Source: Dioscorea cayenensis subsp. rotundata (lineage: Eukaryota; Streptophyta; Magnoliopsida; Dioscoreales; Dioscoreaceae). Taken from it: DNA of 64,000 nucleotides. The stretch is from positions 1,550,001 through 1,614,000 of the forward strand of contig NC_052489.1 of NCBI RefSeq assembly GCF_009730915.1, read 5' to 3'. The notes below the pieces were generated by a model that was given only the letters and a program-made list of their open reading frames with translations, ran no database searches and was not told where the DNA came from. The position numbers and the translations under genes are program-made. Below are positions 41,851-54,657 of the stretch, piece by piece. The first letter of the stretch is position 1, and every line of letters begins with the position of its first letter.

Positions 41851-44800
41851 AAATTGTTTACTTGATGAATTAAATGGATAAGAAACAAGTCTTGAAATGA
41901 TGAACATAAGTACATAGTTTTGATTGAGATTGATCATTGAGAGATGGGCAAAATGGACTTACATCTCTACAACTTTGACAAGAGTGCTTGATTGGCATTT
42001 GCTCAACATAGAACCCAACACTTACTCTTTGTTGTAATTTCATTTCATGAAAACTTAGAATGCCTTGCAAGTGACCAAGATAAAGTGCATGTTGAGCTTT
42101 GCCATTGAATTCATGTTCTAAATGACTTCCAACTGTGAAAAATGAAAGCCGTATATAATGTATCTTCTTTCAATCACAAAATATATTTCTAGTGAAATTT
42201 CCAGGGTTTTATCAAGACAATCGAACTAATCAAATAGATAGGTCCATCCAAAATCCATAGTTGGTTCTGATCACAAATAGTGCAAGTTTGATCCCTAAAC
42301 AACATGGAAATATGCATTTTAATCATCTAATGGATTATTTTAGTTTTAATTAAGATTTCGGGGAAGGCCAAAATAAACATATTTGCGCTATTCAAGTACA
42401 AGCATGAACATATATGTGTAATTTTTTTGCCTCTAACAACTTAGAGATCAAAATGGAAATTTATGCAGGCAAGAATAAAGAAACAAAATGTCATCTTTTA
42501 TGTGAGGATAAAAATGAACATTCAGACACAGTTCAAAGACATATTGTGGACTTCCATCATCAATTAATTCACGATGTATGAACTTATGAATGTGGACATC
42601 TAGTCTAGGACATTATGAAATTCGTTTTGCAGTCCATAAAGGCATAAACTCTTCACTGTGTTTTATAAGGAATGGAATTGTTTAAGTAGTCAAGAGCTAT
42701 TTTCCTATCGCCATCTTTCATTTTCTATGGTTCTCTGTTGCTTAATATTTGCAAGATTTTGTATTGGTTTGACAGATTGCCATGCATACCCTGTGCATAT
42801 CAAAACAAGCCACACACACCTGTGGATAAAAAACTCCACAGATAAGAAGACAAACACACAACAATGTTTGGATAGATTTATTAAAAATTACTTCTTTATG
42901 AATCTGTTAAAAGCTTGATTTTTTTATTTGATGTTGTTTTCCTTTTGAAATTAAGGCTACATGTTCTATTGAAGTACATCCTAGATCCTTGGTAATTAAA
43001 GCCATTTCCTTAATACTTGAGCCACACTCTACGATCTTGCTTCAATTCTCTTTTAAATGTTATCTTGTCTCCAATTTCTTGAAACTTTACATAGGTTTCT
43101 AGGTTGCATTTTTATATGGCTACAACATTATTTATCTCGCTCACCGCATTGCACAGGTGAAGTTTCAGCTGTATTCTAAAATAGAGCAAGAACATATATG
43201 TTGCTTTCTGATCTACAACGTCCATGCTCAAACTTGTCTCCTTGGTTTAGAAGAACCATAATGTAAGAGTTTGAACAATATAGACAGGTAATATTGTTTC
43301 TAAACCATAATAAAATTTGGATTCAGGGATTACTGGCAAGTTGAGCAAATTAAGTTCTCATGGAGCAGGAATTTGATATGTTTGAGATGAGAACTAGCAG
43401 CTATTCTTCCAATAAGCTACACTATGACTTGATTCTAATTCTGTATCTAATAACTCATCTATGTACAAAGTCACTTAAGGATGCCAAATGTCAATGATTG
43501 CATGCAGGATGGCCAACTACAAAAGAACAACTTCTCTAAGTTTATATCCATAACTGACTAGCTATTCTCTGTAATCTCCTAGAGACTTTACAATGGCATT
43601 TGAAATCAATAAGTTCAAAACCACCACAATCACTCTCCAAGTGCAATTACTTAAAACAAAAAATTTCTTTCTTTAGTTTTTAAGTTATCAAATTTAGATA
43701 ACTTTTTAATCAAGTCAGGACTTCTTAGAGATAAGATCATATATATATATATATATATATATAGGCGCTAAGCTCATTGTCATGGAAGAATGGCTCAAAC
43801 TTTAATTAATGTACCTAGGTTGGACCCAGCACCTAAACATGCTCCTGAAACAAAGCATTCAGTGGAATATGCCAGGTTGGGCTCCAGCTGAAACGTAATT
43901 CTCTTTACAGGCCTATATATATGCTTCACAATCACAAATAGACCCACAGTTCCATGAGGAACACAAACTTCTAACATGAGGACGAACATGGTACGTCAAT
44001 CTTTCAGACTTGCTGACTAGATTATAGTACAGTTTATGTCCTGCATTATTTACAAAATCTGAACTCTTCTTTTCCTTCAAGGACACTTCATTGATGCACA
44101 GTTTGCAGGCAGGTTCTCAGAGAGGTTGGCAACAATGATCAAATTTTTCAAGCTGTACTGCTAGATTTAGACATATACATTGAATCTAAAGAAAGAAGGT
44201 TTTTGTTTTAATATTTTGTTTAATTTTTTTTTTCTTGAAATGTCTTGTCAAAGTTCTAAACCATTCAAAATTGGTTAGCTAGAGTTCGGCGTAAAACGCA
44301 CACACACATCGTGGGGTTTCAGGACAAAAGGTTTATAAAATTAATAGCAAGTGGACTAGTGAGAGACTTGCAGCAGGGCCATTCAAACTCATGGGCAATA
44401 TTGGCCGTAAGAACCATTAGTTGGACCATCCTCGAGTGCCCACCGTTTGCCTGGGACCATCCTAATTGGCACACTTAATAAAAGTAAGATTAGAAACTGG
44501 AAGTTGTTTTATTCTCTTTTGTATTTGATTAGGTTTGTACATTCCATCCATTCAGTTAACTAGAGTCTCAAATATTATAAAACACCTATATCTCATGATT
44601 TTAAATTTTTAAAAATTTTGCAAAATAAAATGATAATAAATTAAAATTAAAGCTAAAATTTGTCATATAAATTGTAGAATTTTCATAATTGCACAACTAT
44701 GTAATTTTTAATATTTGATAAAAGGGCATAACTATATACCTATCTGTCCACCAACCAAAGAGAGAGAGAGAGAGAGAGGGGGGAGGTGACCCTAACCTAA

Positions 44801-46346
44801 TGCTATATAATTAAAGGAAGAAAGAGAGGAGATACAAAAACTTAAGGAAAGAAAGAAGATGATGATATACGACACAAGTACTAATGAGGTTGATTCTTTG
44901 CAGGTCCACTTGCAAAAGAATATCTGCTTGCTTTCTCAAGCGGCCACGAGTTTTGTCGATCGGATCTCTTTAAACGAGGGCCCACCACCAACCATTAGGG
45001 TCACTGGTCAAGATCCCTGGATAGGGACACCGCCCCTAGAGGTTTTTAGTTTGCGGTGTAACTGTCCATGTCGTAGAGCCACATCAGGTAGCCGGGTTTG
45101 GAGGAGATGGTGATCCCACCTGGTGGGGATCCCATTCACCCGTTCACATCCATCATTGATAAAACACTAATAAACAGTGTGTATCACCAAGCTAAAAGGA
45201 TTCCCAATCCCTCAACTTGCTTCACGGAATATATATCATTGTCCTCATGCCATTTGATAGGTCACCTTTGTTGTTTGTATATAGATATATGAAATTTGTT
45301 TTTATGTCCCTATAAAATTTGGTAATTATTAGTCTTTTTTTATTATTATTATAAATGTCATATTTGTTATGGAGAAAAATATATATTTATATCAATGCCA
45401 TCTAAACCTTCAATGTATAAACTCAGGACATCTTAACTCTTTGAATTTGCACTAAGATGAAGATGAGCCTTTCAGGATTTGTTATTTGATAATTAACTAA
45501 TTTCATCCAGACACACAAAATACATATAAACACATACAACATGTCAAGACTGATAACTGAAAACTTTAGTATCTATGTAGAGGTCAAACTGACACTGCCT
45601 CAAGTTAGGAACAAATTCATACCTTCCCTTTCATATCTTCTCTTTCCTATCTCAAAAAATAAAAGATGCAAGACGGTATTTTGTTTTTGAAAATTTTTTA
45701 ATTGACTTAATGCCAAAAAACCAAATGTATAAAGAAATAAAATTGATACTTAACAATAAACATATTTTTTAAAAATTTATTTACATAAAAAAATAATTAT
45801 TTATTTTACTCCTATAATAAAAAAATTATCACCATTAAATGACTAGTGATTAAAGTATTTAACTTTTTATATAAAAGGTCTAGGATTCAACTCTATTTCA
45901 ATGCAAGATCACTGTAAAATAATATATACATAATTATGAAATTACAACAATTATGATAGGTTAAAGATCTCTTTAAAAATTTATCAGGGTGCAAAGTTAA
46001 CATGCGGAATAATGAAAACTTGCTATGTACACCATACATGATATATCAATAACTATAACCTTATAATAATAAATCTACTAGACTACTACTATGCATAAAT
46101 AAGTTCAACTTTCTCTATCCAAAAATACCCACGTTTTTATAGGGCCAAACAACAACTAAACTATATATATTTTCTGATTGCATGAGAGGAACTTACCAAT
46201 AGTTGAATTGAAATGAGAAAACGGGTTCTGAAATCTTAACAGAGAGTGATGGTGAAACACTATAGTCAGCAAAAATGGATTTGTGTGAAAAGGGAGCCAT
46301 GTGAAGTTGCGAGGAAGGTGCCGGTGAACAAGTCTGCTGCCGGTTT

Positions 46347-46565
46347 CTAAGCATCTTTGACGGTGACCATTTTGCATGGCTTTTTAAAATATTTCAAACT
46401 TTTCCTAGGTAGTTTCTTTCTGGTGGTTTCCGTATAATCATACCCACGCCATTCTTTTGAACAAGTCATGAAGCCAGTCTGTGTCTGCGTCGCAGCATTT
46501 ACGCTTAGTTGTTGAAATTTGTGAAAAAGAGCTTCACTATGACCAAGAGGCGAAGTTTGTAGCAA
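46347..46565 (-). CDS. Unrecognised minus-strand ORF fragment
   Basis: An open frame of 73 codons, starting from a non-ATG codon: HSEALFHKFQQLSVNAATQT, TGFMTCSKEWRGYDYTETTR, then KKLPRKSLKYFKKP. Its composition is that of a real protein (balanced, with Trp and Cys) rather than low-complexity noise, and the DNA is less AT-rich than its flanks. I do not recognise a family. It may be the last exon of a gene or a gene fragment; no start or upstream exon could be placed. Confidence 0.25.
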   Translation of the reverse strand: MLQTSPLGHSEALFHKFQQLSVNAATQTQTGFMTCSKEWRGYDYTETTRKKLPRKSLKYFKKPCKMVTVKDA

Positions 46566-48013
46566 GTGTTTGACTGGTGTAAAAGTTAGTATTAAAATAA
46601 AGATGACACACTAGACTCTGACTCATGATACAAATGTGAAAATGATGGGGAACTTCTTTAATTTAATCTAAGACGGGCTGTAGGGTTTAAAAATTTGAAA
46701 GTCTCAGTATTAGTAGCACTCCCTCTGAGGGAGATGTTAGTTATACACAAACAGATAAAAATACTTGCCATTGAACTATTCTTAACAATTGCTGAACAAT
46801 TAAACTATACCACTTTTAATATTTTCTTTTTTAGTTCACTATTTCATCTGTCTGAACTTCTCCTAAAAATTATGAATAAGGAAATTTGAGTGCAAACCTT
46901 TATGCATTAAAATTCTTCTACATTTCCCTGCTTTCCTTGTAGAAATTACCTAAAAAATTTTCCTTAAAGCAAGGAATAGTTCACTCGCCGTGTTAAATCT
47001 CTCATGTAAATTGTTACTTCAACATAATCCTAACAATATTGCCTAATAAGATGTCTAAGTGACTATTTATCTTTGGTATAAATTTACTCCAAATTATTAA
47101 AAAAACCCTATTATACCATATATTGATATATATAGATAAACAAATAACTTTGCGATTGATGACCTATAATATATATCACTAACACAATCACATAATGGTA
47201 GTGTCATTGTCTTTTGTACGAAAAAAATTGTAGATTCGACTCTTTTCTATGGTTGAAAATTTTGTGTGTGATTGACAATGACAACGGTGGTTTTTCCATA
47301 TTTTCAAGAAAAAAAAAAGGAAAAAAAAAACTATAATACATATCAAAACAATCAATCAGGGAGTTGAGGTGTAACTCTTCATTAGTACTTCACTTTATCT
47401 CAATTTCTCCATTCCATTCTATTTTTTCAACCAGTCCTCCCAATACCAACTTTTTCCACATCCTTAATTTTGTTTTGATAATTATAATATTTCATAAAAA
47501 GTCCAAATCAAACCATCAATTCTAATCTTTTAAATTAAAAGGAAGCCACAAACATATTCTCTACTTCATCCCTTATAAATATTAGGTAGGTAACCCATCC
47601 AAGTCACCAAAGTGTGTATTTTTTTAGTAGTATCACATTTCCAAATTATTCTCTTTTCTCCAACCAAAAACAAAGTAACATTGAACTTCCTCACATCCAT
47701 TTTTAATTAATTCAAACTATATAAGGGAGGGTGTTTTCCGCAAAATAAACCTAAGCTAATAATAAATAAGCTTAAACACTTTGTCCGGACGCATCATCCA
47801 TTATTAGAGTGCCAAAGTGGGGTTCGTGTGGTGCGAAAAGAGCGTGCGAGAGGTCGAGAGACCGACCAGCCGCGGAAACACGGAGCCGCCCCACACCCCG
47901 CACCCCAGGACCTTGGAACTTCTCCACTCCCTAACCCCACGTCCCACTCCCCAAGACCTCCCCCCTTAACCCTTGGGTTAATTTAACCCTACCCTCTGGT
48001 CACTTCCTAACCC

Positions 48014-48020
48014 ATATAAT
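48014..48020 (+). promoter_or_regulatory. Probable TATA box of the LOB-domain gene
   Basis: ATATAAT in CCCATATAATACCACC, about 190 bp upstream of the ATG, followed by a C/T-rich leader. Assigned by position. Confidence 0.5.
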
Positions 48021-48199
48021 ACCACCACCCCTCCCCACTTCTCCCCTTCCCATCTCCCCCTTTCTCTTTCTTGCATCCCAAGCAAACCATTTTTCAAACT
48101 AATTTAATAATTCCAAAAATTCCAAGGAAAAAAAAAAATTAGAGGCATCGGAGCCGTACCTTGGCTAAGATTGCAGCACGATCGGACGGTTGAGAGTGG

Positions 48200-48211
48200 A
48201 TGAGACGATGA
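48200..48211 (+). promoter_or_regulatory. Three-codon upstream ORF overlapping the LOB-domain start codon
   Basis: ATGAGACGATGA: the uORF (Met-Arg-Arg-stop) begins at 48200 and its stop TGA (48209-48211) shares two bases with the main ATG (48208-48210), as ATGA. Scanning ribosomes meet this ATG 8 bases before the main one. Confidence 0.6.
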
Positions 48212-48908
48212 GCTGCAACGGGTGCCGGGTCTTGCGCAAGGGTTGCAGCGAGGCTTGCCTTCTTCGCCCTTGCCTTCAATGGATCGATGGCGCTGAAGCT
48301 CAAGGCCACGCCACCGTCTTCGTCGCCAAGTTCTTCGGCCGCGCTGGTCTCATGTCCTTCATCTCCGCCGTCCCTGCCCCCCAACGCCCTGGTAACAATC
48401 ACCAAATCCTTAGCTATTCGCAGAGCGTAATCATCATGGATTTCAATCTAACTCACCGATCGTGTTTCCTTTTTGCAGCGTTGTTCCAGTCGTTGCTCTA
48501 CGAGGCGTGCGGGAGGACGGTGAACCCGGTGAGCGGCGCAGTAGGGTTACTATGGAGTGGGAATTGGCATCTCTGCCAGGCCGCTGTTGAAACCGTGCTG
48601 CGCGGTGGGGTACCACGCCCGATCCTCGATCTCGATCCCCCTGCGACCCCTGGTAGCGACACCGATCAGCTGTACGCAAACCCAGAGCTTGTCATCTCCG
48701 AAAGCGGAGACGAACGGAAGGGTTAGGGTTAGGGTTACCAGAAGGGAGATCGCGTGCGGCGTGCGATCTGGACCTTTGCCTGACGACAACGATGGTGTCG
48801 GAGAGGAAGAGGCCGGCGACACCGTCGATGAACTCTGAGGGATCCGTGACGACGAGCTCCGAGAGCGGCGAACGTGGCCGCCCTAGTCTTCTGAATCTCT
48901 TCGTCTGA
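48208..48908 (+). CDS. Class II LOB-domain transcription factor (LBD37/38/39-like), tail in a second frame
   Basis: Two exons, 48208-48391 and from 48479. The LOB domain begins [20 protein letters not shown] with the CX2CX6CX3C motif, then [20 protein letters not shown] and [14 protein letters not shown]; exon 2 gives [40 protein letters not shown] and RGGVPRPI. The leucine-zipper-like coil of class I is lacking, so this is class II, whose Arabidopsis members act in nitrogen and anthocyanin control. The literal frame stops at 48724-48726. The class II tail ([36 protein letters not shown], ending LLNLFV) is present in another frame from about 48720 and stops at 48906-48908. One base appears to be missing between about 48600 and 48740, near C-runs and a GGGTTA tract. 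A consensus error is likely, but a true truncation cannot be excluded. Confidence 0.88.
48720..48737 (+). repeat. (GGGTTA)3 telomere-like tract inside the LOB-domain gene
   Basis: Three perfect GGGTTA units straddle the point where the literal frame stops (TAG at 48724). In the frame of the conserved tail they encode Gly-Leu repeats. Confidence 0.85.
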
Positions 48909-50108
48909 GCTCTTGGTTTCGTTTTTCTCCCGGCGAATTCTTATGGTGTCGCACGCGGAGGCGGTTAAGTGCGTCTTGGGTGTAAATTCGGGTCACTTTT
49001 TGCGGTGACAATTTTCCATCCGTATTATAATTGGATTTTATTAAGTTTTTTTTTTTTCTTTTTTTCTTTTTAATTAAAATGAAATTACCGGCTTGGGTTC
49101 CCGTTTGGTTTGGGACGGCGATGAGATTCCGGTGAGCTTAAGAATATATATATATATATTTATATAATGTAATTTTATGTTTTCTTTAATAAAATTAAAT
49201 AAGGTTAATATAATTTTTTTTAAGTGAAATAATAAATTTATAATTAAGTCTTTTTACTAGGAGACCCAGCGTTGCGCCCGCTTCTTTAAGTGCATGCGGT
49301 GTGGCTTTGGAGTTACTAGCTTGCGACACGTGTAAGTAAATAATGGATTTTTAATATTAAAGAAATTGCTCGTAGTTATCCGAACTATTGAGAGAAGCGG
49401 AGTTATTATATATATATTTATTTATTGACATATTTTTTATTGTTTTGCCGAAAAAAAGTCGGTGGAACTTGTTTGGCGCGTTGTTTAGGAGGCAGACCGG
49501 TGTGATTTCAGCCGGTCGTTTCGGCTTAAGCCCGGCCCGAAATTTTTGTTTACCTTTCCTAAATGCTATAGCTTCTCTATATATATATATATATATATAT
49601 ATGATGACAAAAGAGTTAAAACAGGATAAATTCATCTCTAAATAAATTGAATTCCAATTATAAAATTAATGTATCAGTTCAAAAACTATCCATTTTGGTT
49701 GTATTCTCCCACCTTATAAAGTTTCAATAAATAATTATATAATTATCATTATAAAAATCATATATTATAGAAATTATTTTTTTTTTTAAAATAAAAAAAG
49801 AAATTGATACTAAATACTTCTTTAACTTAAAAAAATCCATACATTAAATTCTATCCAACTCCATATTAGTGCTATCATCCCCTCAATTAACTTTGATAAA
49901 AAAATATACATTAATTATTTGACCAATGTATTTATTTAGTAGATATTCAAATTTTATTAAGAAAAGCGAATTTGTATCCCAGTTTATATAAAAAATCAAA
50001 GTATATATATATATTAAACTAATAACTCATTAGCCACACATGTCATTAAGTTGTCCATATTTCATAATCGATATTAACTCCAATAAATAAATAAAATAAA
50101 ATTATATC

Positions 50109-50139
<31 letters not shown>

Positions 50140-52099
50140 CTATATGATTTTTTTTTTTAAAAAAAAATTAATATGAAAAACTCTTAAGGTATCAATCAGT
50201 GTGAGATATCAAGTTGATGGGGATGGGTTTCGGGCTTATCAGATTGAAAAAAAGCCCATTGGAGAGATAAGGAGAGAATACCAAAGACGTCTCTGGTGAA
50301 AAGGAAAGAGAGAGTGGGGCCCAGTAAGGGAGAAGGTTGTGGGGGCCCTAGGCCCTAGGGGTGGGTGCAATGCAAGTTGGAGGGATGGGAGAGAGAGGAG
50401 ACGTCACTAAAAGCAGTGTGGGTTTGGACTTTTAGGTGGTGTTGATATGGGCCCCACTCATATTTAAAAGGGTGGGATGTGGTGGTGCTGTTTTTGGGTT
50501 CTAGTTGAAAGAGGTCAGCGTCTGTGTGTGTGTGTCTGTGGGATGTTGATAGTCTCTTTCTAGGGCTCTATTATTTCACCTATTTATAGCCACATATTTG
50601 GGTTTCTTAAACTCATTTTAAGGCTCTAATTTTTGTATATGGGAATATTAATATATAGCCGGTCCATTTCATATTTATTATTATTTTTTAAACTTAACAT
50701 ATATTTTTCTTTAATTTATTTGAGTGACTTTAAACTAATTTTATTTAATTAATTTGTATTTTTTTAAATTTATTTGATTTATTTTTAAAAAAATCTGCTT
50801 ATTCCTAATTTCTTATAAATTATTATTCTTTTTAAAATGGCATCATTCATATATATATATATATTAGAATTATTTGTTGTATTTTTTAAAATTTTTTTTG
50901 GTATATTTATTTATTAATAACTTCGTTTTTTTCTTCAACCGCGGGGAGCCGGGGAAGAGAGAAGAATGATGGAGTGTAACTCAAGTGTATGCGTGGGGCC
51001 CACCACTCCAAATAAAGCCCCTTATTCTCTGCGGGTCGCCGCGTTTCATTGGTGGGCCCGGCCCAACACTTGGCCACCAATGCCCAATTGGGTACCTCCC
51101 TTTCTTTCTCTATTTAATATCCAAGAAAGGGGTTTGTTCACGTTCAATGCCTTTCTTTTAACTTTTTTAAGTCATCGATTTTATTTTATTTTAGATAATT
51201 TAGGGCTATGTTTATTATTAGATTGGAGTGTTAAATGGTTTGAGTGAGAGGGTTATTGTCAAAATAAAAAAAAATTAATAAATTTGTTTCATTTTAAGAG
51301 ATATTCTGGGTAATTCATTAAGTATTTTATATATGTTTGAAGTTTTTGAGAAAGTTAATATTACAATAAAAATTATTGTATATGATATTTTTTTTATTGG
51401 CACATATTTACAATTCAAATTATATAACTTTGTTAGAAAAACAAAACATTATTTATTTATGAATCAGTGTATCAAATACTTTTTGTAAAATTTTTATTCC
51501 ATGCCCATTAAAGAATATCAATTTTTTATTTAAATTTCATAAATAAATCGTTAAAAAGAACAAAAAAAAAACACCTTCTTCTCAAATAAATAAAATAAAA
51601 ACTGATTAACTCTTTCTTTTGATCTTAATATATTGTTATTCTCTATTGTGCAGTAATTCAAATGATTTATTATCTATGAATTAATTGTTTACAGTTAGTT
51701 AACTTGCTCCTCATCATCTTTCTTTTCATTCAAAATAATTTATATATTAATATAAATTTTTAATAAAATATAAGTATATCACATGTTAGCGTGTGTACTA
51801 CATAAAATTATTACCTTAATATATCTATACCTTTATTTTACATAAATTAAAGTTTAAACTCATCACATCGTTTTGATATCAACACATAAAGAGGTCATTC
51901 ACTTTTCTAAAATTTCCAGGGAACTTTTGAAGATGCAATGTGAGGGTAAAGTCATGCAAAAAAATCATAGTTGACATGACATGACTCTATTGAATTCATT
52001 TGTTTCTATAGCTGCTTAATTGACAACCATGGTTGTGAAAAATGGCCACTTTGAGCATCATCAACCTTAAACCATCATACAAATTTTTTTTATCACATC

Positions 52100-52167
<68 letters not shown>

Positions 52168-54657
52168 TGCATATTTGGTACAGAAGCTGCAAACAAAGCA
52201 AGGAACCACAAGATTCAAAGTTGATTGATAGTTTAAAAAAAGTTTAGGCAAAAGCCTGGAAAGCAGAGAGAACCTTGAAACTCAAATAATTGGCTCATTC
52301 TCATGCAATTATTGATCTAATTGAAGCTTAAGAAAAGGGACCCATGAATGAATATTATTGTGAAAATAAAATTAATATTCTATATAAAAATATACATGAC
52401 CATAATTTCTATGTATATATACGCTAATAAAGCCATCATATTGCGTCATTAGATACCATTCCTTGTTAAGAGAGAAAGAAATAAGGCATATATAATTTTG
52501 AATTGAATGATGACAAAACTAATTTAATGATTAAAGGTTTGAAATAGTTTTTGTTGTTTGTTGGTGAGGAAGGAGATGAGAAAGTGCAAAAAATAATAAA
52601 ATAAAATAATGGTGATGTTTATTAAGGGGGTTGGATTTTATTAAAGGGTTTTAGTTGTTGGTGGTTTGGGAGTAGTGAGGGGGAGGGTGTGACTAGGATC
52701 CCACAAATGATATGCAAACAAAGTGGCACCCTTTCCACCCTACATGGGACCAACCATGTTTTACTTTGAGTTTCATAATTACTCCTACCTCTTTGGGTGC
52801 ACATGACCTAATTATTCAATTCATTGTTTGATATAAAAATGGATTTACTTTTTATTATTTTCAAAAGTTTAATCCTTCTCTTTCTTTTTAGGTGTTGTTT
52901 GCATACTTTTCTTATGGTTGAAGGCTTTCTAAGTGGGTTTTTTTTTTAATAAATGGGGAAAAAAAGGAAAAATGATGGTTCTAAGAAGGTTGCAATGGTT
53001 GATGTCTTAGGAAATCAATGTTAGAACTTAATGGTGAGCCATCAAACTTAGACAGTACATGAGTCAACTCAACTAGATACACCAACTAAAAACTTGACTT
53101 TTCATTAATATCATCAATTGAACTTTTGACTAGACCCATTTATCTTTTCAATTCAATTTGTTCTTGCAACTTCATAAAAAAGGATCATTAAAAAAAAGCT
53201 ATTCAGAAAATTTTAAAATAAAAATCAACAAATACTCCTTAAACTCAAGTTTACTTATTCTTTTTCTTATTAGGTTAGGAGCAAAATATGCTTTCAAGGG
53301 ACCTAAATTTTTTCCTCAACTCTTGGATACTAAGAATAATAATATAAACATCCAAAAGAGTCATCCTTGGTATTTTATGAACAAGCATTGTTTTATTTGA
53401 ATGAAAGGTATGAATGTTGTCATATTAATATTCTTGTTGGTTGTTACATCATCTTTGTTCTATAGTAGTGTTAATGGAAGCATCCTTCTAATTGTTGAAC
53501 TTATTGTTTGATCTCTCCCTATCTCTCTTCTAGCTAAGGATTTCACTAAAAAGCTTCATCTTTAAGATGACCTTTGTAGATGTCTTAAAAGGCATTTGCC
53601 CTTTCAGTGTAACCTAGAGCAAGCTTTCCTCTATATAATAAACAATATTGTCATCAATAAAGCACATATACAAATATACTTGTAGATAGAATTGGCAATT
53701 ACTTGCATAGCTTTCTAAGAACTAAGTTTAATGTTTATGCCTGTGAGAATCTTGGCAAATACTAGGGTTGTTCTTAATGTATCTTTCTAGAAGAAACTGA
53801 TTACACAGACATTTATATAGCTTTCAAGAATGGAAACACAGGATTTGCAAGTGTACTATCTGATATTATAAATCTTAGAAGGGTGCATCAGTAATTGAGC
53901 AATGAGCAAACATAGTTTTCAACCCAAAGAGACCATCAAAAAATGCATGAAAGTGAGTTATGGAAAGAACATTTGTCAGATAGAATATTTGGCAATGCAT
54001 GATGTCAAGATGGATATCCTTTTCAACTTAAAAGTATAACAATAACAACTCACCAAATGTTCTCAACCTTGTGGAAGCAAATGGCTGTAAGAATGTATCA
54101 AATTCGTTATGACCGGGACCAGTTGTGGATCAACATCTGGAGCTGCGAAAATTCTGTGATGCACTTCACTGAACATCAGAACAAGTACCAGAATAATGGC
54201 AGCCACAGCTAAAAAAAATCAGATGGTAATATCATGCAAAGAATAAACATCTCAGCTCCAAAAACAATATCTTGTTCATATCCATTTGACTCAAAAGATA
54301 ACATGAGAACAAAAAATATTGATTGATATAAAACATTAAATAGATACAACACATGAGAATGACTTCAATGCTCATTCATAGGTTAATGGACATTCCTAGG
54401 GGTCAATCACCTCAAGCAACCAAAAATATTTGAATAATTTCCAGGCTGACAAACTAACATTGCCAGAACACACGTAAAGCCTGGTAAGAAATGGTGATTT
54501 TTAACCACGCAAATGAAAAAATAACACATATATACAACAGCTTTTCTTTGATCAGCAGTATAAAGAACTAGTGTACAGCTAGTGTAAAACCTGAAAGGAA
54601 TACATTTCTATGGGATTACGCACTCAAAAACACTTGAATCAGAAAACCCTAGACAAG
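48909..54657. other. Intergenic region, AT-rich, with microsatellites
   Basis: About 5.7 kb. It holds the 3' flank of the LOB-domain gene, TA runs (49579-49602, 50844-50862), a long TAA microsatellite (52101-52164), a GC-richer stretch at 50210-50540 and one at 50940-51080, neither with a convincing ORF, and from about 54060 possible alternative 3' exons of the QWRF gene (see findings). Confidence 0.5.
52101..52164. repeat. (TAA)n microsatellite
   Basis: About 21 uninterrupted ATA/TAA units, the longest simple repeat in the window. Confidence 0.92.

Larger units (their letters stand above)
39616..48207. other. Gene-poor block, 8.6 kb, with a LINE 3' end
   Basis: Upstream of the CK2-alpha gene (-) and of the LOB-domain gene (+). 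It contains the degenerate 3' end of a LINE (41269-41850), a possible small MITE at about 40011-40170 with GTTTGAAT/ATTCAAAC-like ends, TA runs (43739-43763), a GA run at 44760-44778, an unrecognised minus-strand ORF (46347-46565), and from about 47780 the GC-rich promoter and leader of the LOB-domain gene. No further gene could be supported. Confidence 0.5.

Noticed and set aside
44859-45113. 84-codon + strand ORF in a GC-richer patch
   Set aside because: I could not match it to a family or find flanking exons. The composition is not clearly protein-like.
47180-47290. SINE-like A/B-box pair (GGTAGTGTCATTG ... TAGATTCGACTC), with weaker analogues near 30790-30830, 39870-39935 and 45850-45910
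   Set aside because: The boxes are degenerate, the copies do not align along their length, and no target duplication or tail was found.
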